Shown here: positions 23,801 to 35,867 of the stretch, piece by piece
Position numbering within the stretch: the stretch's first letter is position 1
How the letters are laid out: each line of letters begins with the position of its first letter
NCBI GenBank assembly: GCA_033980235.1
Contig: CM067070.1
Location: 25,713,627-25,777,626, forward strand
Reading direction: 5' to 3'
From: Diadema setosum
Taxonomy: Eukaryota > Echinodermata > Echinoidea > Diadematoida > Diadematidae
DNA length: 64,000 bases
The notes under the pieces: model-generated
The model's database searches: none
The model's input: the letters and a program-made list of their open reading frames with translations, nothing else
What the model was told of the DNA's origin: nothing
Translations under genes and position numbers: made by a program

Positions 23801-25140
23801 GGGATTTCGCAAGCCTTTCATTTTGAAAAGACGTCTCCCCTTTGCGCTTTAAGGAATTCTTGGACCTGCCCCCGTAATGCAAGCAATGAGTTTTGACATT
23901 TGTGGTTGACGTACGCGATTGCGGATCGAGGGGGGAGGGGAGCATCCCCCTCTGGTACCCCCTCTCTATTTTTTTTTTTTTTTTGTAAAACAACAGAAAT
24001 GAAATAAAAAAAGGGGATGCGGCATAACGCGTTACAGGGGCGGATCAAGAAGTTTCGTAAAGGGGGGGGGGGGGGGGCGTCTTTCCAAAACTAGAACTGC
24101 CGCACCCCAACCCTCCATTTTTCCATTTTTCTATTGTTTTAACTAAAGAAAAAGAAAGAGAGGGGAGCGCCAGAGGGGGATGCTCTCCCTTCTCGATCCG
24201 CGATTCGGTCAACCACAAAATGTCAAAACTCATTTTTGCTTGCATGATAGGGGCGGATACAGGAATTCCGTTAAGGGGAGGCGCCCTTACAAAATCAAAG
24301 CTGCTGCATCGTTTGCATTACAGGGGTGGATCCAGGAATTCCGTAAAAGGTAGACACCTTTACAAAATTAAAGGCTTCCACCCCCCCCCCCCCCCATTTT
24401 ATTTATTTATTTTTTTGTTTTAACAAAAAAAAAAGGGGGGCACCAGAGATGTACTAATCCCCTCCCAATCCATGATTGCGTCAACCACAAATGTCAAAAC
24501 TCATTGCTTGCATTAAGGGCGGATCCAGGAATTCAGTAAACGGGAGGCGGCTTTACAAGTTATAATGGCTGCCGCACCCCCATACTTTTATTATTGTTTA
24601 AAAAAAGAGAGGTGGCATCAGAGGGGGATGCACCTCCTTCTCAATCCGCGATTGCGTTAACCATAATATCAAAACTAATTTCTTACCGTACAGGGACGGA
24701 TCCAGGAATTCCGTAAAGGGGAAGCGCCTTTACAAAATTTAAATCTGCCGCACCCCCTATTTTTTCTTTTAATTTTTCTATTGTTGAAAAAAAATGAAGG
24801 AGTCACCATAGAGGTATGAGCCCCCTCTCGATCTGCGATTGGGTTAACACAAAATGTCAACACTCATTGCTTGCATTAGAGGGGCGGTCCAAATTCCGTA
24901 AAAGAGAGAAGCGTTTATAAAATCAAAAAGTTGCGCAAACTGCCTCGCCTTTTTTTTTCATTTAATTTCTTTTGTGTTAACAAAAATAGAGACGGGGAGG
25001 GGGTACCGTGTCCCCCTCTAGATCCGCGACTGCGTCAACCACAAGTTAATGGCAAAACCCATTGTTTGCATTACAGGGGGCGGAACCAGGAATTCCGTAA
25101 AGTGATGGAGGCTCCTTTACACCATTAAAGACTGCCGCTT
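20875..25140 (+). repeat. Left monomer array of fold-back B
   Basis: About 21 monomers, each opening with a variant of GGGGCGGATCCAGGAATTCC, then GTAAAGGGGAGGCGCC, TTTACAAAATCAAAGGCTGG, a C-run, TTTTTATTTCTGTTGT, and GGGGGATGCGCCCCCTCT, with linkers of GATTGCGTCAACCACAAATG and TGTCATAACACGTCGAC. Anchors lie near 20878, 21118, 21301, 21530, 21749, 21955, 22168, 22430, 22636, 22911, 23069, 23330, 23487, 23675, 24039, 24252, 24325, 24527, 24698 and 25080. One segment, about 23770-24010, is inverted. Confidence 0.8.
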
Positions 25141-25149
25141 TAACTGTCG

Positions 25150-28100
25150 TTTAAACAAAAGAAATAAAACGATATTGATAAGGGGGAAGGGAATTGCGTC
25201 AACCTTTCATTTTGAGAAGACGTCTCCCCTTTACGCTTTACGGAATTCCTGGACCCGCTCCTGTAATACAAGCAATGAGCAAGCATTTCTGTTGTTGTTA
25301 AAAAAAAAGAAATGAAAAATAGGGGTGCGGCAGGTTTTAAATTTGTCAAGGCTCCTCCCCTTTACAGAATTCCTGGATCCGCCCCTGTAATGCAAGCAAT
25401 GAGTTTTGACATTTTGTGGTTGACGCAATCGCGGATCGAGACGGGCGCATCCCCCTCTGATGCCCCCTCTATTTTTTTTTTCTTCAAAACGACATAAATG
25501 ATAAAAAGATGGGTTGATGCGCCAGGCTTTAATTATGCAAAGGTGCACCCCCTCCCCTTTACGGAATTCCTGGACCCGCCCCTGTAATGGAAGCAATGAG
25601 TTTGGTCATTGTGGTTGACGCAATCATGGATCGAGAGGGGGCGCATCCCCCATGGTGCCCCTCTATATATTTTGTTAAAACAAGAGAAAATGAAAAGAGA
25701 AAATGGGACGGTGTCACGTGAGCCTTTGACTTTGTAAAGGCGCCTCCCCTTCACGGAATTCACGGATACGCTCCTGTCCTGCAAGCAATGAGTTTTGACA
25801 TTTTGTGGTTGACGCAATCGCGGATCGAGACGGGCGCATCCCCCTCTGATGCCCCCTCTATTTTTTTTTTCTTCAAAACAACATGAATGATAAAAAGATG
25901 GGGTGATGCGTCAGGCTTTAATTATGCAAAGGTGCACTCCCTCCCCTTTACGGAATTCCTGGACCCGCCCCTGTAATGGAAGCAATGAGTTTGGTCATTG
26001 TGGTTGACGCAATCATGGATTGAGAGGGGGCGCATCCCCCATGGTGCCCCTCTATATATTTTGTTAAAACAAGAGAAAATGAAAAGAAGAAAATGGGGTG
26101 GTGTCGCGTGAGCCTTTGATTTTGTAAAGGCGCCTCCCCTCACGGAATTCCTGGATACGCCCCTGTAATGTAAGCAATGGGTTTAGTCATTTGTGGTTGA
26201 CGCAATCCTGGATCGAGAGGGGGCGCACCCCCCATGGTGCCCGAAAAGAAGAAAATGGGGTGGTGTCTCGCGAGCCTTTGATTTTGTAAAGGCACCTCCC
26301 CTTCACAAAATTCCTGGATACGCCCCTGTAATGCAAGCAATGAGTTTTTCCATTTGTGGTTGACGCAATGATGGATCGAGAGGGGGCGCTTCCCCCTCTG
26401 GTGCACCCTCACTATATTAGGTTAAAACAACAGAAAAAAAAATAAGAAAAGGGGGTCGCGCCAGCCCCCTCCCCCCTTTATGGAATTACTTGATCCGCCC
26501 ATGTGACGCGTTATGACATTATTTTGTGTTCGAAGTGTTATGACATTTGTGGTTAATCCAATGACACTTGCGCTGGACGCAATCGCGGATTTAGAGGAGG
26601 CGCACCCCCCCCCTTAGTGCCCCTGTATTTGTTTTGTCAACAGAACACAAATAAAAAGAAGAAAAGTGAGGAGGGTCGCGCCAGCCTTTCATTTTGTAAA
26701 GGCGCCCCTCCCCTTTGTAGAATTCCTGGATCCGCCCCTGTAATGCAAGCAATGAGTTTTTCCATTTGTGGTTGACGCAATGATGGATCGAGAGGGGCCT
26801 CATCCCCCTCTGGTGCACCCTCAGTATAATTATTCGGTTAAAACAACAGAAAAAAAAAATAAGGAATTGGGGGGGGGGGGGTGGGGACAGAGTGTCGCGC
26901 CAGCCTTTGAAATTGTAAAGGCGCCCCCCCCCCCCTTTCCGGAATTCCTGCATCCGCCCCTGTGACGCGATATGACATTTGTGGTCGACGTGTTATGACA
27001 TTAATGTGGTTAATTCCCGATTTTGACTTTTGGTTGACGCAATCGCGGATTATGAGGGGGCGCATCCCCCTTCAGTGCCCCTCTCTTTATTTTGTCAACA
27101 CAACAGAAATAAGAAGAAAATGGGGGAGGGGGGAAGGTCACGCCAGCCCTTGACTTTCTTGTGAAGACGTACGCCTCCCCTTTACAAAATTCCTGGATCC
27201 CCCCCCCCATAATTTCAAGCAATGAGTTTTCGAGAGGGGGGGGGGGCTTCTCTCTCTGGTGCACCCTCACTATAGCATGTTAAACCAACGGAAACAAATA
27301 TAAGGAAAGGGGGGTCGTGCCAGCCTTTGATTTTGTAAAGCCTTCCCCCTTTTTTTATGGAATTCCTGAATCCGCCCCTGTGACGCAATCGCGGATTTAG
27401 AGGAGGCGCACCCCCCTCCTAAGTGCCCCCTCTCTTTATTTCGCCAACACAACAGAAATAAAAAGAAGAAAAGGGGGAGGGTCGGGCCAGCCTTTCATTT
27501 TGTAAAGGCGCCCCTCCCCTTTACGGAATTCCTGGATCCGCCCCCGTAAGGCAAGCAATGAGTTTTGATATTTGTGGTTGACGCAATCATGATTCGAGAG
27601 GGGGCTCTTCCACCTCTGGCTCCCTCTCACTATAGTATGTTAAAACAACAGAAATAAAGATGAAAATTGGGGGGGAGGGGGTGTCACGCCAGCCGATGGT
27701 TTTTTTTAAGGCGCCCCTCCGCTTTACGGAATTCCTGGATCCACCCCCTGTGACGCGTTATGGCATTTGCAGTTAGTTTGAAAATTTTGACACCTGTGGT
27801 CGACGCGTTATGACATTTGTAGTTAATCCCCGATTTTGACATTTGCGGTTGACGCAATCGCGGATTGAGAGGGGGCGCATCCCCCATTAGTGCCCAATCT
27901 CTTTGTTTCGTCAACACGACAGAAATAAAAAGAAGAAAATAGGGGAGGGGAGGGTCGCGCGAGACTTTTACTTTGCAAAGACGCCTCCCCTTAACGAAAT
28001 TCCTGGATCAGCCCCTGTAATGCAAGCAATGAGTTTGGTCATTTGTGCTTGACGCAATGATGGATCAGGAGGGGGCGCATCCCCCTCTGGTGCCCCCTTT

Positions 28101-29030
28101 CTTTTCTTTTCTTTTTTTTTTTTTGGTTAAAACAACATAGATAAAAAGAAAAATATGGGAGGGGTGCGGTAGCCTTTAATTTTGTAAAGCCGCCTCCCCT
28201 TTACGAAATTTCTGGATCCGCCCCGTAATGCAAGCAATGAGTTTTGATATTTGCGGTTGACGCAATGATGGGTCGAGAGGGGGCTCATCCCCTTGGTGCA
28301 CCCGCCAGTGTTGCGCCAGCCTTTGATTTTGTAAAGGCGCCCCCCCCCCCCCCTTACGGAATTCCTGGATCCCCCCCCCCCCCCGTGACGCGTTATGACA
28401 TTTGTGGTCGACGTGTTATTGCATTTGTGGTTAATCCCCGATTTTGACTTGTTGTTGATGCAATCGTGGATTGAGAGGGGGCGCATCCCCCTTTAGTGCC
28501 CCTCTCTTTATTTCGTCAACACAAGAAAATGGGGAGGGGGGAAGGTCGCGCAAGCCTTTGACTTTGTAAAGACGCCTCCCCTTTACAAAATTCCTGTATC
28601 CGCCCCTGTAATGCAAGCACTGAGTTTTTCCATGTGGTTGACGCAATGATAGATCGAAAGGGGGCGCTTCCCCCTCTCGTGCACCGTCACTAACAGAAAC
28701 TTAAATAAGAAAAGGGGGTCACGCCAGCCTTTGACTTTGTAAAGCCCCCCTTTACGGAATTCATGGATCCGCCCCTGTGTCGCGTTATGACATTTGTGGT
28801 CTACGTGTTATGACATTTGTGGTAAATCCAATATTGATATTTGTGGTTGACGCAATCGCGGATTTAGAGGGGGCGCATCCCCCTTTAGTGCCCCCCTCTC
28901 TTTATTTTGTGAACACAGCAGAAATAAGAATAAGAAAAGGGGGGGGGGGGGGGCGAGGGTCGTGCCAACCTTTGATTTTGTAAAGGCGCCTCCCCTTTAT
29001 GGCATTCCTCGATCCGCCCTTGTGACGCGT
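25150..29030 (-). repeat. Right monomer array of fold-back B
   Basis: About 20 monomers in the reverse orientation (GGAATTCCTGGATCCGCCCC). Anchors lie near 25240, 25370, 25566, 25757, 25957, 26148, 26312, 26485, 26722, 26942, 27188, 27360, 27524, 27728, 28003, 28211, 28360, 28590, 28760 and 29003. A ~380-bp block repeats almost exactly (25400-25780 against 25810-26170), showing recent local duplication in this arm. Confidence 0.8.
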
Positions 29031-29404
29031 CAGGACATTTTGCAGAAAATTGGGAAATTTTGACATTTGTCGTCGACGTGTTTTGACATTAGTGGTTAAT
29101 CCGATTTTGACATTTGTCGTCGACGTGTTATGACATTTGCAGTAAAAATGGAAATTTTGACATTTGTCGTCGACGTGTTATGACATTAGTGGTTGATCCG
29201 ATTTTGACATTTGTCGTCGACGCGTTATGACATTAGTGGTTGTTTTGACATTTGTCGTCGACGTGTTATGACATTAGTGGTTGTTTTGACATTTGTCGTC
29301 GACGCGTTATGACATTAGTGGTTGTTTTGACATTTGTCGTCGACGTGTTATGACATTAGTGGTTGTTTTGACATTAGTGGGCGATTTTGACATTAGTGGG
29401 CTCT
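29030..29404 (-). repeat. 41-bp tandem repeat, right subterminal array
   Basis: Reverse complement of the left array, including the same spacer variants in mirror order (AAAATGGAAATTTTGACA near 29146, GATCCGATTTTGACA near 29204). Confidence 0.85.
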
Positions 29405-29407
29405 ACA

Positions 29408-30070
29408 GGGGGCAATGACCCGAGAGGTAGTTATCCGGGGGGTAATTGACGTGGTGCACTGTCCTGGGGGTAATTTTCCTTTTGATAGTTATATAGGGGA
29501 GGGGGAGTTGTAGGCCTACTTATCCGGGGTAATCACCCATGGGAAGTTATCGGAGGAGGTAGTTATCGGGTGGAAGTTATCTAGGGTCTAGTTATCGGAG
29601 GAGGAGGTAGTGAACCTGGGGATAATTATCCTGGTGGTAATTATCTGGGGGGTAGTTATCCGCAGGGTAATTATCCGGGGGGTAATCATCCGGGGGGTAA
29701 TCATCCGGGGGGTAGTTATCCGGGGGTAATACCCAGGGGGTAGTTTTCCGGGGGGTAGTTATCCAAAGGGTAGTTATCCAGGGGGTAGTTATCCGAGGGG
29801 GGTAGTTATCCAGGGGTAGTTATCCGAGGGGTAGTTATCCAGGGGGTAGTTTTCCTAAGGGGGAATTGCCCTAGGGGGTGATTGCCCTAGGAGGGTAGTT
29901 GTCCGGGGGGTAGTTGTCCTAGGGGGTAATTACCCTGGAGGGTAATTGCCCTTGGAGGGTAGTTGTCCGGGGGTAGTTGCTCTAGCGGGGAATTTTCCTG
30001 GGGGGGGGGGGGTAATAATCCGGTTGGTAGTTATCCGGGGGGTGGTTTTCCAGGGGGTACTGTTCCTAGA
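29408..30070. repeat. Fold-back B, right outer domain: 15-bp tandem repeats
   Basis: About 43 degenerate units of AGGGGGTAGTTATCC, contiguous with the inner domain. It is longer than the left outer domain (about 660 against 450 bp). Glycine-rich frames through it are artefacts. Confidence 0.75.
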
Positions 30071-30787
30071 CCCCTTTCTTACACATCCTTCAAAAACAGA
30101 ATATATGAAATTACATCCTTTTATTTTTTTTCACAAAGGAAATATTAACTATCTATCGAATTATCTATTCTTTGAGATGTTAATATTCTGTTATCGTTTG
30201 TAGTCTTGTATCGTTTGTAGTCTTCCCATCCAGCGATCACTTGGCGATGTCAGCACTCGGGTTGAACCACAAGCTTGTATAATTATTGAATGGATTATAG
30301 CTCAATTTGTTACGATATATTCATCCTTGAATTTCTTCGAACTCACTGATGTGTTGTTATAATTGTTCCGCATTCCCTGTACATTCACTTTCGGTTTTTT
30401 TTTATATTATTTGAAATTTAGAGCTTGGCAATAGTGCACACATCAACACTTAATATATATCTATGTGAAAAGGTTATTCCTATTAGGCTAGCCCTCCTGA
30501 AAATTTCCCAAGATGATGGTCAAATAAATGTCACTATTAAACTTTGAAAAAATGTTTGGAAGTTCAACTGATAAATTCATTTCATATCTGTTTTTACATT
30601 CGAAATATCATATTTGTATTTGTTTATTTAAGAATAACCTCCAAAGTTATGCTTTCTTTAAAGTATTTGTAAAAAAACAACAACAATAGGACTTAGAATA
30701 TTTGATAGCCAAGAAAAGAAATAAGTTATCTGCACATTTGAAAAAAAATGGCAATTTGCGATATAATATTTCCTTACAGTTAACATG
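30071..30787. other. Non-coding, nothing recognised
   Basis: AT-rich flank of fold-back B; no repeat family or exon identified. Confidence 0.4.
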
Positions 30788-31085
30788 TTTCATTTCATTT
30801 CATTTCATTTTATTTCATTCTTCTCCTTTTTCCAACAGACCATAACACAGTATAAATTAGGAATCATGTCACAATCGTATACATACAACTTGCAAATGAT
30901 ATCAAATGATACAATAATAAAGTTACCTATATATGAATGTATTCTTCCAAAATAATACAAGGTCATGTTTCAGTTGAAAAAAAAAAAACAGAGAGGTCCA
31001 CTAAAAAGCAAGCTTGTAGATTGTGAACCACTCATATTAAGATCATTAAATATCATGTCATATTAAGATCATTAAAATATAATTG
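30788..31085 (-). mobile_element. LINE 3' end with (AAATG)n tail
   Basis: Begins with four CATTT units, read as a 3' microsatellite tail on the minus strand. It contains GAGGTCCACTAAAAAGCAAGC and a GTGAACCACTC complement about 30 bases on, the 3'-UTR signature shared with 35868-36370. The rest to 31566 is AT-rich with a T13-G11 switch (31413-31436). Confidence 0.5.
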
Positions 31086-31566
31086 CTTATTTTATGTTTC
31101 AAATGAAATATTTTGTTGAAATCTAATGTTCCCTTTTTGTTAACGATACTACACTCTATGTGTACAATTTAGCAGTACTTGACTGTGTTATAGACATCAT
31201 ATTTCATATTTTGTCATGCAACTCATGATTAGTAATTGTAATTCGGTTTATTTGATGTAGTAACTGAAACTTTCATGCATGAATACTGTTTTTATGAGCA
31301 GCTGGTGCCTTTTAATGTTATTATTTAATTGCTAGAAGACTACTGCATAATTCCAGCTATTTTTATCATGATTTAATTATTATCTTTTTTTTTTAATTTT
31401 TATTTTATTTTATTTTTTTTTTTTTGGGGGGGGGGGAGTAGATTTACTAATATTTACTAAATCACTTAATTTTGGGTTTTTTAGTAAATCTATAAATTAT
31501 TAAGTCATCATCTTACCCTTTTTTGGTGGGGGCAGGGGGATGGGGAATGTTGATTAAGGTTTTTAT

Positions 31567-32685
31567 GCCTCCGCCACGAAGTGGTGCCGGAGACGCATTA
31601 TGTTTTCGGGTTGTCCGTCCGTCCGTCCGTAATGAATTTTGTGGACAGGGTAACTATCAAAATGAGGTATCCCAATGAAACTTGGCATATATGTGTATTA
31701 GGGGGTGAAGTTGTGCCTATCAACTTTTGGGTGCACATGGTCAAGGTCAAAGGTCAAAAGGTCAAGGTCAAGTGCATAAAATTTTACTATTTCCACCATA
31801 TCTATGCAATGCCTGAGAATATTTTCTTGAAACTTAGTGTATACATGCATTACCCAATTAAAATTCTCTGGTGAAAGTTTGGATCATGAGGTCAAAGGTC
31901 AAAGGTCAAAAGGTCAAGTAAAAATATTAAAACTTCACCTTTTTTTCTCTGAACCTTGGAAATTGTTCAAGATATCTTCATGAAACATAGTACATGTACT
32001 GACTGGCAGTGATTATCTAGAGAATTTAGGGTTCTCGGGGGCAAAGGTCAGGGGTCAAAGGTCAAGGGCAACACTTCAAAATATTACTATTTCCCTCATG
32101 TTTATGCAATGCCAGCAGGATTATTTTTTTTTTTACACTTGGTGTATGCATGTATAACCTAATAGAGATTCTCTGGAAAGTTTTTCTTTTCTTTTGTTTT
32201 TGCCTCAAAGGTCAAAAAGTCAAAGATCAAGTGAAAGTGCTGAACTATTTTTTTTCTCTATATCTCGAAAGTGGCTGAAGTTATCTTGAAACGTACTACA
32301 TATTTATGCATGTTCTGCGTGACAGTGATTATCTTATAAATTTTGGGGTCAAAGTCCAGATGAAAATGGTAACAATTTAATATTCAATACAGAAATTGCA
32401 CTTTTTCTCCATACCTTGAAAATTACTCTATGCATAAACGCATGAATGGGTCAAAGTCAAGTTAAAGTCCTAAATCCCAAATACATGCTCTCCTATTCAT
32501 CCAATTAAACCTAGGTCATGGAAGGTGAACATTCAACACATTTGTGACAAACTTGTCATTTTAATTGTTTGCCAATTTTGTGAAAATGTAATCACACATT
32601 GTCCACATATATATATTATCTAGACCTATTAGGAGAATCATGCATTATGGCGGAGGCATACCAGTTGTCATAGCGACATTTCTAG
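31567..32685. mobile_element. AGGTCA-rich dispersed element with TGCCTCCGCCA ends
   Basis: Left end TGCCTCCGCCACGAAGTGG, right end ATGGCGGAGGCATACCAGTTG: an 11-bp terminal inverted repeat. A GTCCGTCCGTCCGTCCGT run is near 31613. Three tandem-like blocks each have clustered GGTCAAAGGTCA words (31738-31776, 31888-31918, 32044-32070) followed by ATATCTTCATGAAAC-type words. Related partial copies are at 48596-49240 and 62800-63370. No coding capacity. Confidence 0.65.
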
Positions 32686-33264
32686 TTATATTTTTGTTGA
32701 CGTACTTTTTATTTTGTGTAACCATTTTATGTTTGTGCGATTTGTAATCTTTTAACGTATCGTTCTCCCACCTCCTGCTCCGACTGAAACTGCTAATCAT
32801 TCATCGAGGTGAATTCTCTTCACCGCACAAAAGCATTAAAAACGCGTTTTGTCCACACATTGACTGCACCTACATGAAAGCTGTTTAGTTATGTGTGTGA
32901 GCACTATAACACTTTGGCTTCATACCCAAAATCCTATCTGGTGTCTTGGTGACTTTCTCAATGTTTATCTTAGCACCGAAAAACATCTATACAACCACAC
33001 ACACGCAATATACATTTCGTATCCTAAGAACTGCATGATTGTCAGTGTTTCTACAAATCTGCCAATCTTTTGTGTAAAACTTGGGAAAAGGGACATTGCC
33101 AAACAAAATATCATCTATTTAGCTAGAAAATGGTAACTTTACTCCTATATAGGCCATGCAAATTAGTAAAAACAGTCACAGATAAATTGGCCCACTGTCT
33201 TTCTTACTATGTCAACAAAGTGCATTTTACCTGTTTTTTTTTTCTGTTACTTATATTTCCGCAG
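32686..33264. other. Non-coding; likely intron before a candidate exon
   Basis: No repeat recognised. The last 40 bases are a strong pyrimidine tract leading to the CAG at 33262-33264. Confidence 0.4.
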
Positions 33265-33358
33265 TTTCAAAGACGGTTATTTAGGATCCTGCGTATGAAA
33301 TATACCCGTCAAAAACGGCTTATGGATTCTGCGTATCAAGAGTTCATGATTGTGACTG
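33265..33358 (+). CDS. Candidate internal coding exon, unrecognised
   Basis: A classical acceptor (about ten T's, then TTATATTTCCGCAG) is followed by an open frame, and a donor-like ACTG|GTAGGT ends it. Only one of the three frames is open. It reads FQRRLFRILRMKYTRQKRL then MDSAYQEFMIVTG: strongly basic and amphipathic, as in a membrane-proximal cytoplasmic segment. I do not recognise the family. It lies about 900 bp before fold-back C, so a host gene may span that element as an intron insertion. An alternative donor at 33363 would change the phase. Confidence 0.4.
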
Positions 33359-34258
33359 GTAGGTAACCCATTTCCTTCTCTTGTCACGGTAGAATATCAG
33401 AACCAGACAGTAGTCTCACATCTGATGCTATTTTGCAATAGGAACGACAGTAAGTAACATATAGACAAACGATAGATACCTAGAATGTGTCCGTATGTGT
33501 CTTTGAGTATGTGTGTCGTTGTTTGCGCGTGTGTTAGAGGGGGATTGATACCATGTTTGTTCTTTTTATATAAGCAAATCACTTTAACTTCAAGTCTTGA
33601 TACGCACAAGGATATAGGAATTCCCAGAAAATTGTTCGAAGCAGCCTAGAAAGAAAGACTGTTGGCTCAAAATAGAAAGTTGAACCATCAATAAGTAGCC
33701 TTTATTCAAGGGCAAGCCGTGAACAAACTAACTTTTGAGATATACTTCAGTGTAATGAAAAACAACATATTATTTCTTGACCCTTTTGGTCTGCTATATT
33801 TGTGATGTACACCCTCCTAGCTCTCTTAAAGCCGGTCAATCTAAAGAGTTTGGTAAAAATGATAAGATAAAAAGCAGTTTTGATTGCATATGCCTTGCCA
33901 CACTGATGGAAATCACTCAGGAAGATTTTTTTTTTTCTAAAATCGTAACAGCTAACGGGTGAGTCTAAGTAGTTTAGCCAGTCATGGGTGCAAAGAAACC
34001 GAACCAGGTAAATGTGGTAAATCTACTGTACATCGAAAGAAAAACACGTACATGTATCGTCCTTCCCTCACCAGCAAAATTGAACTTCGGCATGATGGTG
34101 GATATCAGTAGGTGGAATCAATTCACATGTGAATGTCACATACGATTGATAATGGTCATTATCCATGTTCTGTCTGGTGAGTATGAATTCTTTAAAATCC
34201 CATTTTTTCATTCAGAACAGAGAATTTTTTAAAGAAAATCAAAAACTTTCTCCTACTG
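33359..34258. other. Non-coding, nothing recognised
   Basis: AT-rich; short frames at 33777-33962 and 33984-34232 have no splice or composition support. Confidence 0.35.
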
Positions 34259-35075
34259 GTCCGGGAGCCAGCGGGGTTCAGCCTAGCTGAAAAGGTTACC
34301 AATTTTTATGTGTATAGCAATTTAGTACATATGCCCCTGAGTATGGAAATGCACGTCTGGCTGGTCATCGGTGGTGGGTGTGGCCAGGAGGGACACAAAA
34401 AGGACCCCCCAAAATTAGGCTAGCCTAGCTGGAAAAGCAACCCCATTAAAACAACTGGAACTTGTTCGTTACACTTACAGGATAAATGAATGACCATTGC
34501 CAGACGTTTTAAGTGGTGGGGGTAGTCGCCAGACGCCCTTAAAGACCCAACTCCAGCTAGGCTAGCCTAGCTGAAAAAGTAACCCCATGAAAACCACTGG
34601 AACTTGTTCGTTACACTTACAGGATAAATGAATGACCATTGCCAGACGTTTTAAGTGGTGGTGGTGGGGGGGGGGGGGGGGTAGCCGCCAGACGCCCTCA
34701 AAGACCCAACTTTTTCCAGCTAGGCTAGCCTAGCTGAAAAAGTAACCTAATGAAACCCACTGGAACTTGTTCGTTACACTTACAGGATAAATGCATGACC
34801 ATTGCCAGACGTTTTAAGTGGTGGGGGGTAGCCGCCAGACGCCCTCAAAGACCCAACTGTTTCCAGCTAGGCTAGCCTAGCTGAAAAAGTAACCTAGTGA
34901 AACCCACTGGAACTTGTTCGTTACACTTGCAGGATAAAAAATTTAATGCATGACAATTGCCAGACGTTCTAAGTGGTGGTGGGGGGGGGGGGTAGCCTCG
35001 AGACGCCCTTAAAGACCCAACTTTTTCCAGCTAGGCTAGCCTAGGCTGGAAAAGTAACCTAATGAAACCCACTGG
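34259..35075 (+). repeat. Fold-back C left arm
   Basis: About five units with the order CAGCTAGGCTAGCCTAGCTG, AAAAAGTAACC, CCACTGGAACTTGTTCGTTA, CACTTACAGGATAAATG, ATTGCCAGACGTTTTAAGTG, G-run, CGCCAGACGCCCTCAAAGAC, CCAACTTTTTC. Perfect 20-bp palindrome copies start at 34554, 34717 and 34864. Confidence 0.8.
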
Positions 35076-35867
35076 AACTTGTTCCATGTTTGTATCTCAC
35101 CTGGTAAACACTGTCGACATAGTATTCTGGTGTTCTTTCAATAACTTTCCACACTTTTGAGCTATATGACCACCAAATTCACTCCTCAGATCATCTAATG
35201 ATTGCTGTCAAGTGTTAATATTGGTGAAGTCCGACTACGTCAACAGTCAAAAAGTCAATGAACTATACCATTTGAAAATCTCTGCAATCACAAAGTCGAT
35301 ACGTGGACGAGACATCACTTCGCTTTTGCCTTGTTAGATGGTGAATATTTGTAAGCTTTCGTTTCTAATTCATACAGCATCAGCATACATGTCTGAGAAT
35401 AGCGGTAAAGAAGATTAGAGTCTTTGGCAACAAGTGCAAAATTAAATTCTGTGCCTTATTTGCTGAACAAACGTCGTAGGAGGACAACGACCTGTTAGGC
35501 AATATGGTGGAACAATAACTCTATATTATCAGTGTTATAGAATAAATGGCAATGATGTAGTTCTGAAGCATACTTTTCATTAGATACTTTTGCAATGACT
35601 CAATGTATACTTTTAATAGATCTAAGTATATATCCAGGACTTCCACATGAATTACGGCAGAACGATTCGGTGAGGAAAGTTTTCTGTCATGTCATTACGG
35701 AAGAAGTGAACGTGTCAATATTTTGCTATTTGTTCCATAATTGTTTCTGAAGTGGTTAAATGTAATTTCCTAAAACATTTTTTCTTTTATATATACCTAC
35801 GTTGCATCCAAATGCCCATTCGTTGAAAAAATGCGGGCCATGTATTCAAAGGTCAAAGATCATAGGT
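35076..35867. other. Fold-back C core, nothing recognised
   Basis: AT-rich; no coding or repeat signature. Confidence 0.35.

Larger units (their letters stand above)
20481..29407. mobile_element. Fold-back B inner domain: ~8.9-kb inverted array
   Basis: The left end TGTAGAGCCCACTAATGTCA and the right end TGACATTAGTGGGCTCTACA are exact inverses. Inside each end is a 41-bp repeat array, then about 20 direct copies of a 170-230-bp monomer. Copies run + from 20875 to about 25130 and - from about 25150 to 29030. The midpoint of the ends (about 24945) is close to the strand switch. No protein-coding frame belongs to it; all frames are shadows of monomers and poly-G/C runs. It is presumably moved, if at all, by a transposase from elsewhere. 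Confidence 0.8.

Noticed and set aside
21172..28983. Dozens of overlapping frames with recurring RGGSRNSVKG or GRIQEFCKG peptides
   Set aside because: They are translations of the fold-back B monomers in several frames and both strands, with poly-Pro/Gly from C/G runs. The repetition is of DNA, not of a protein family.
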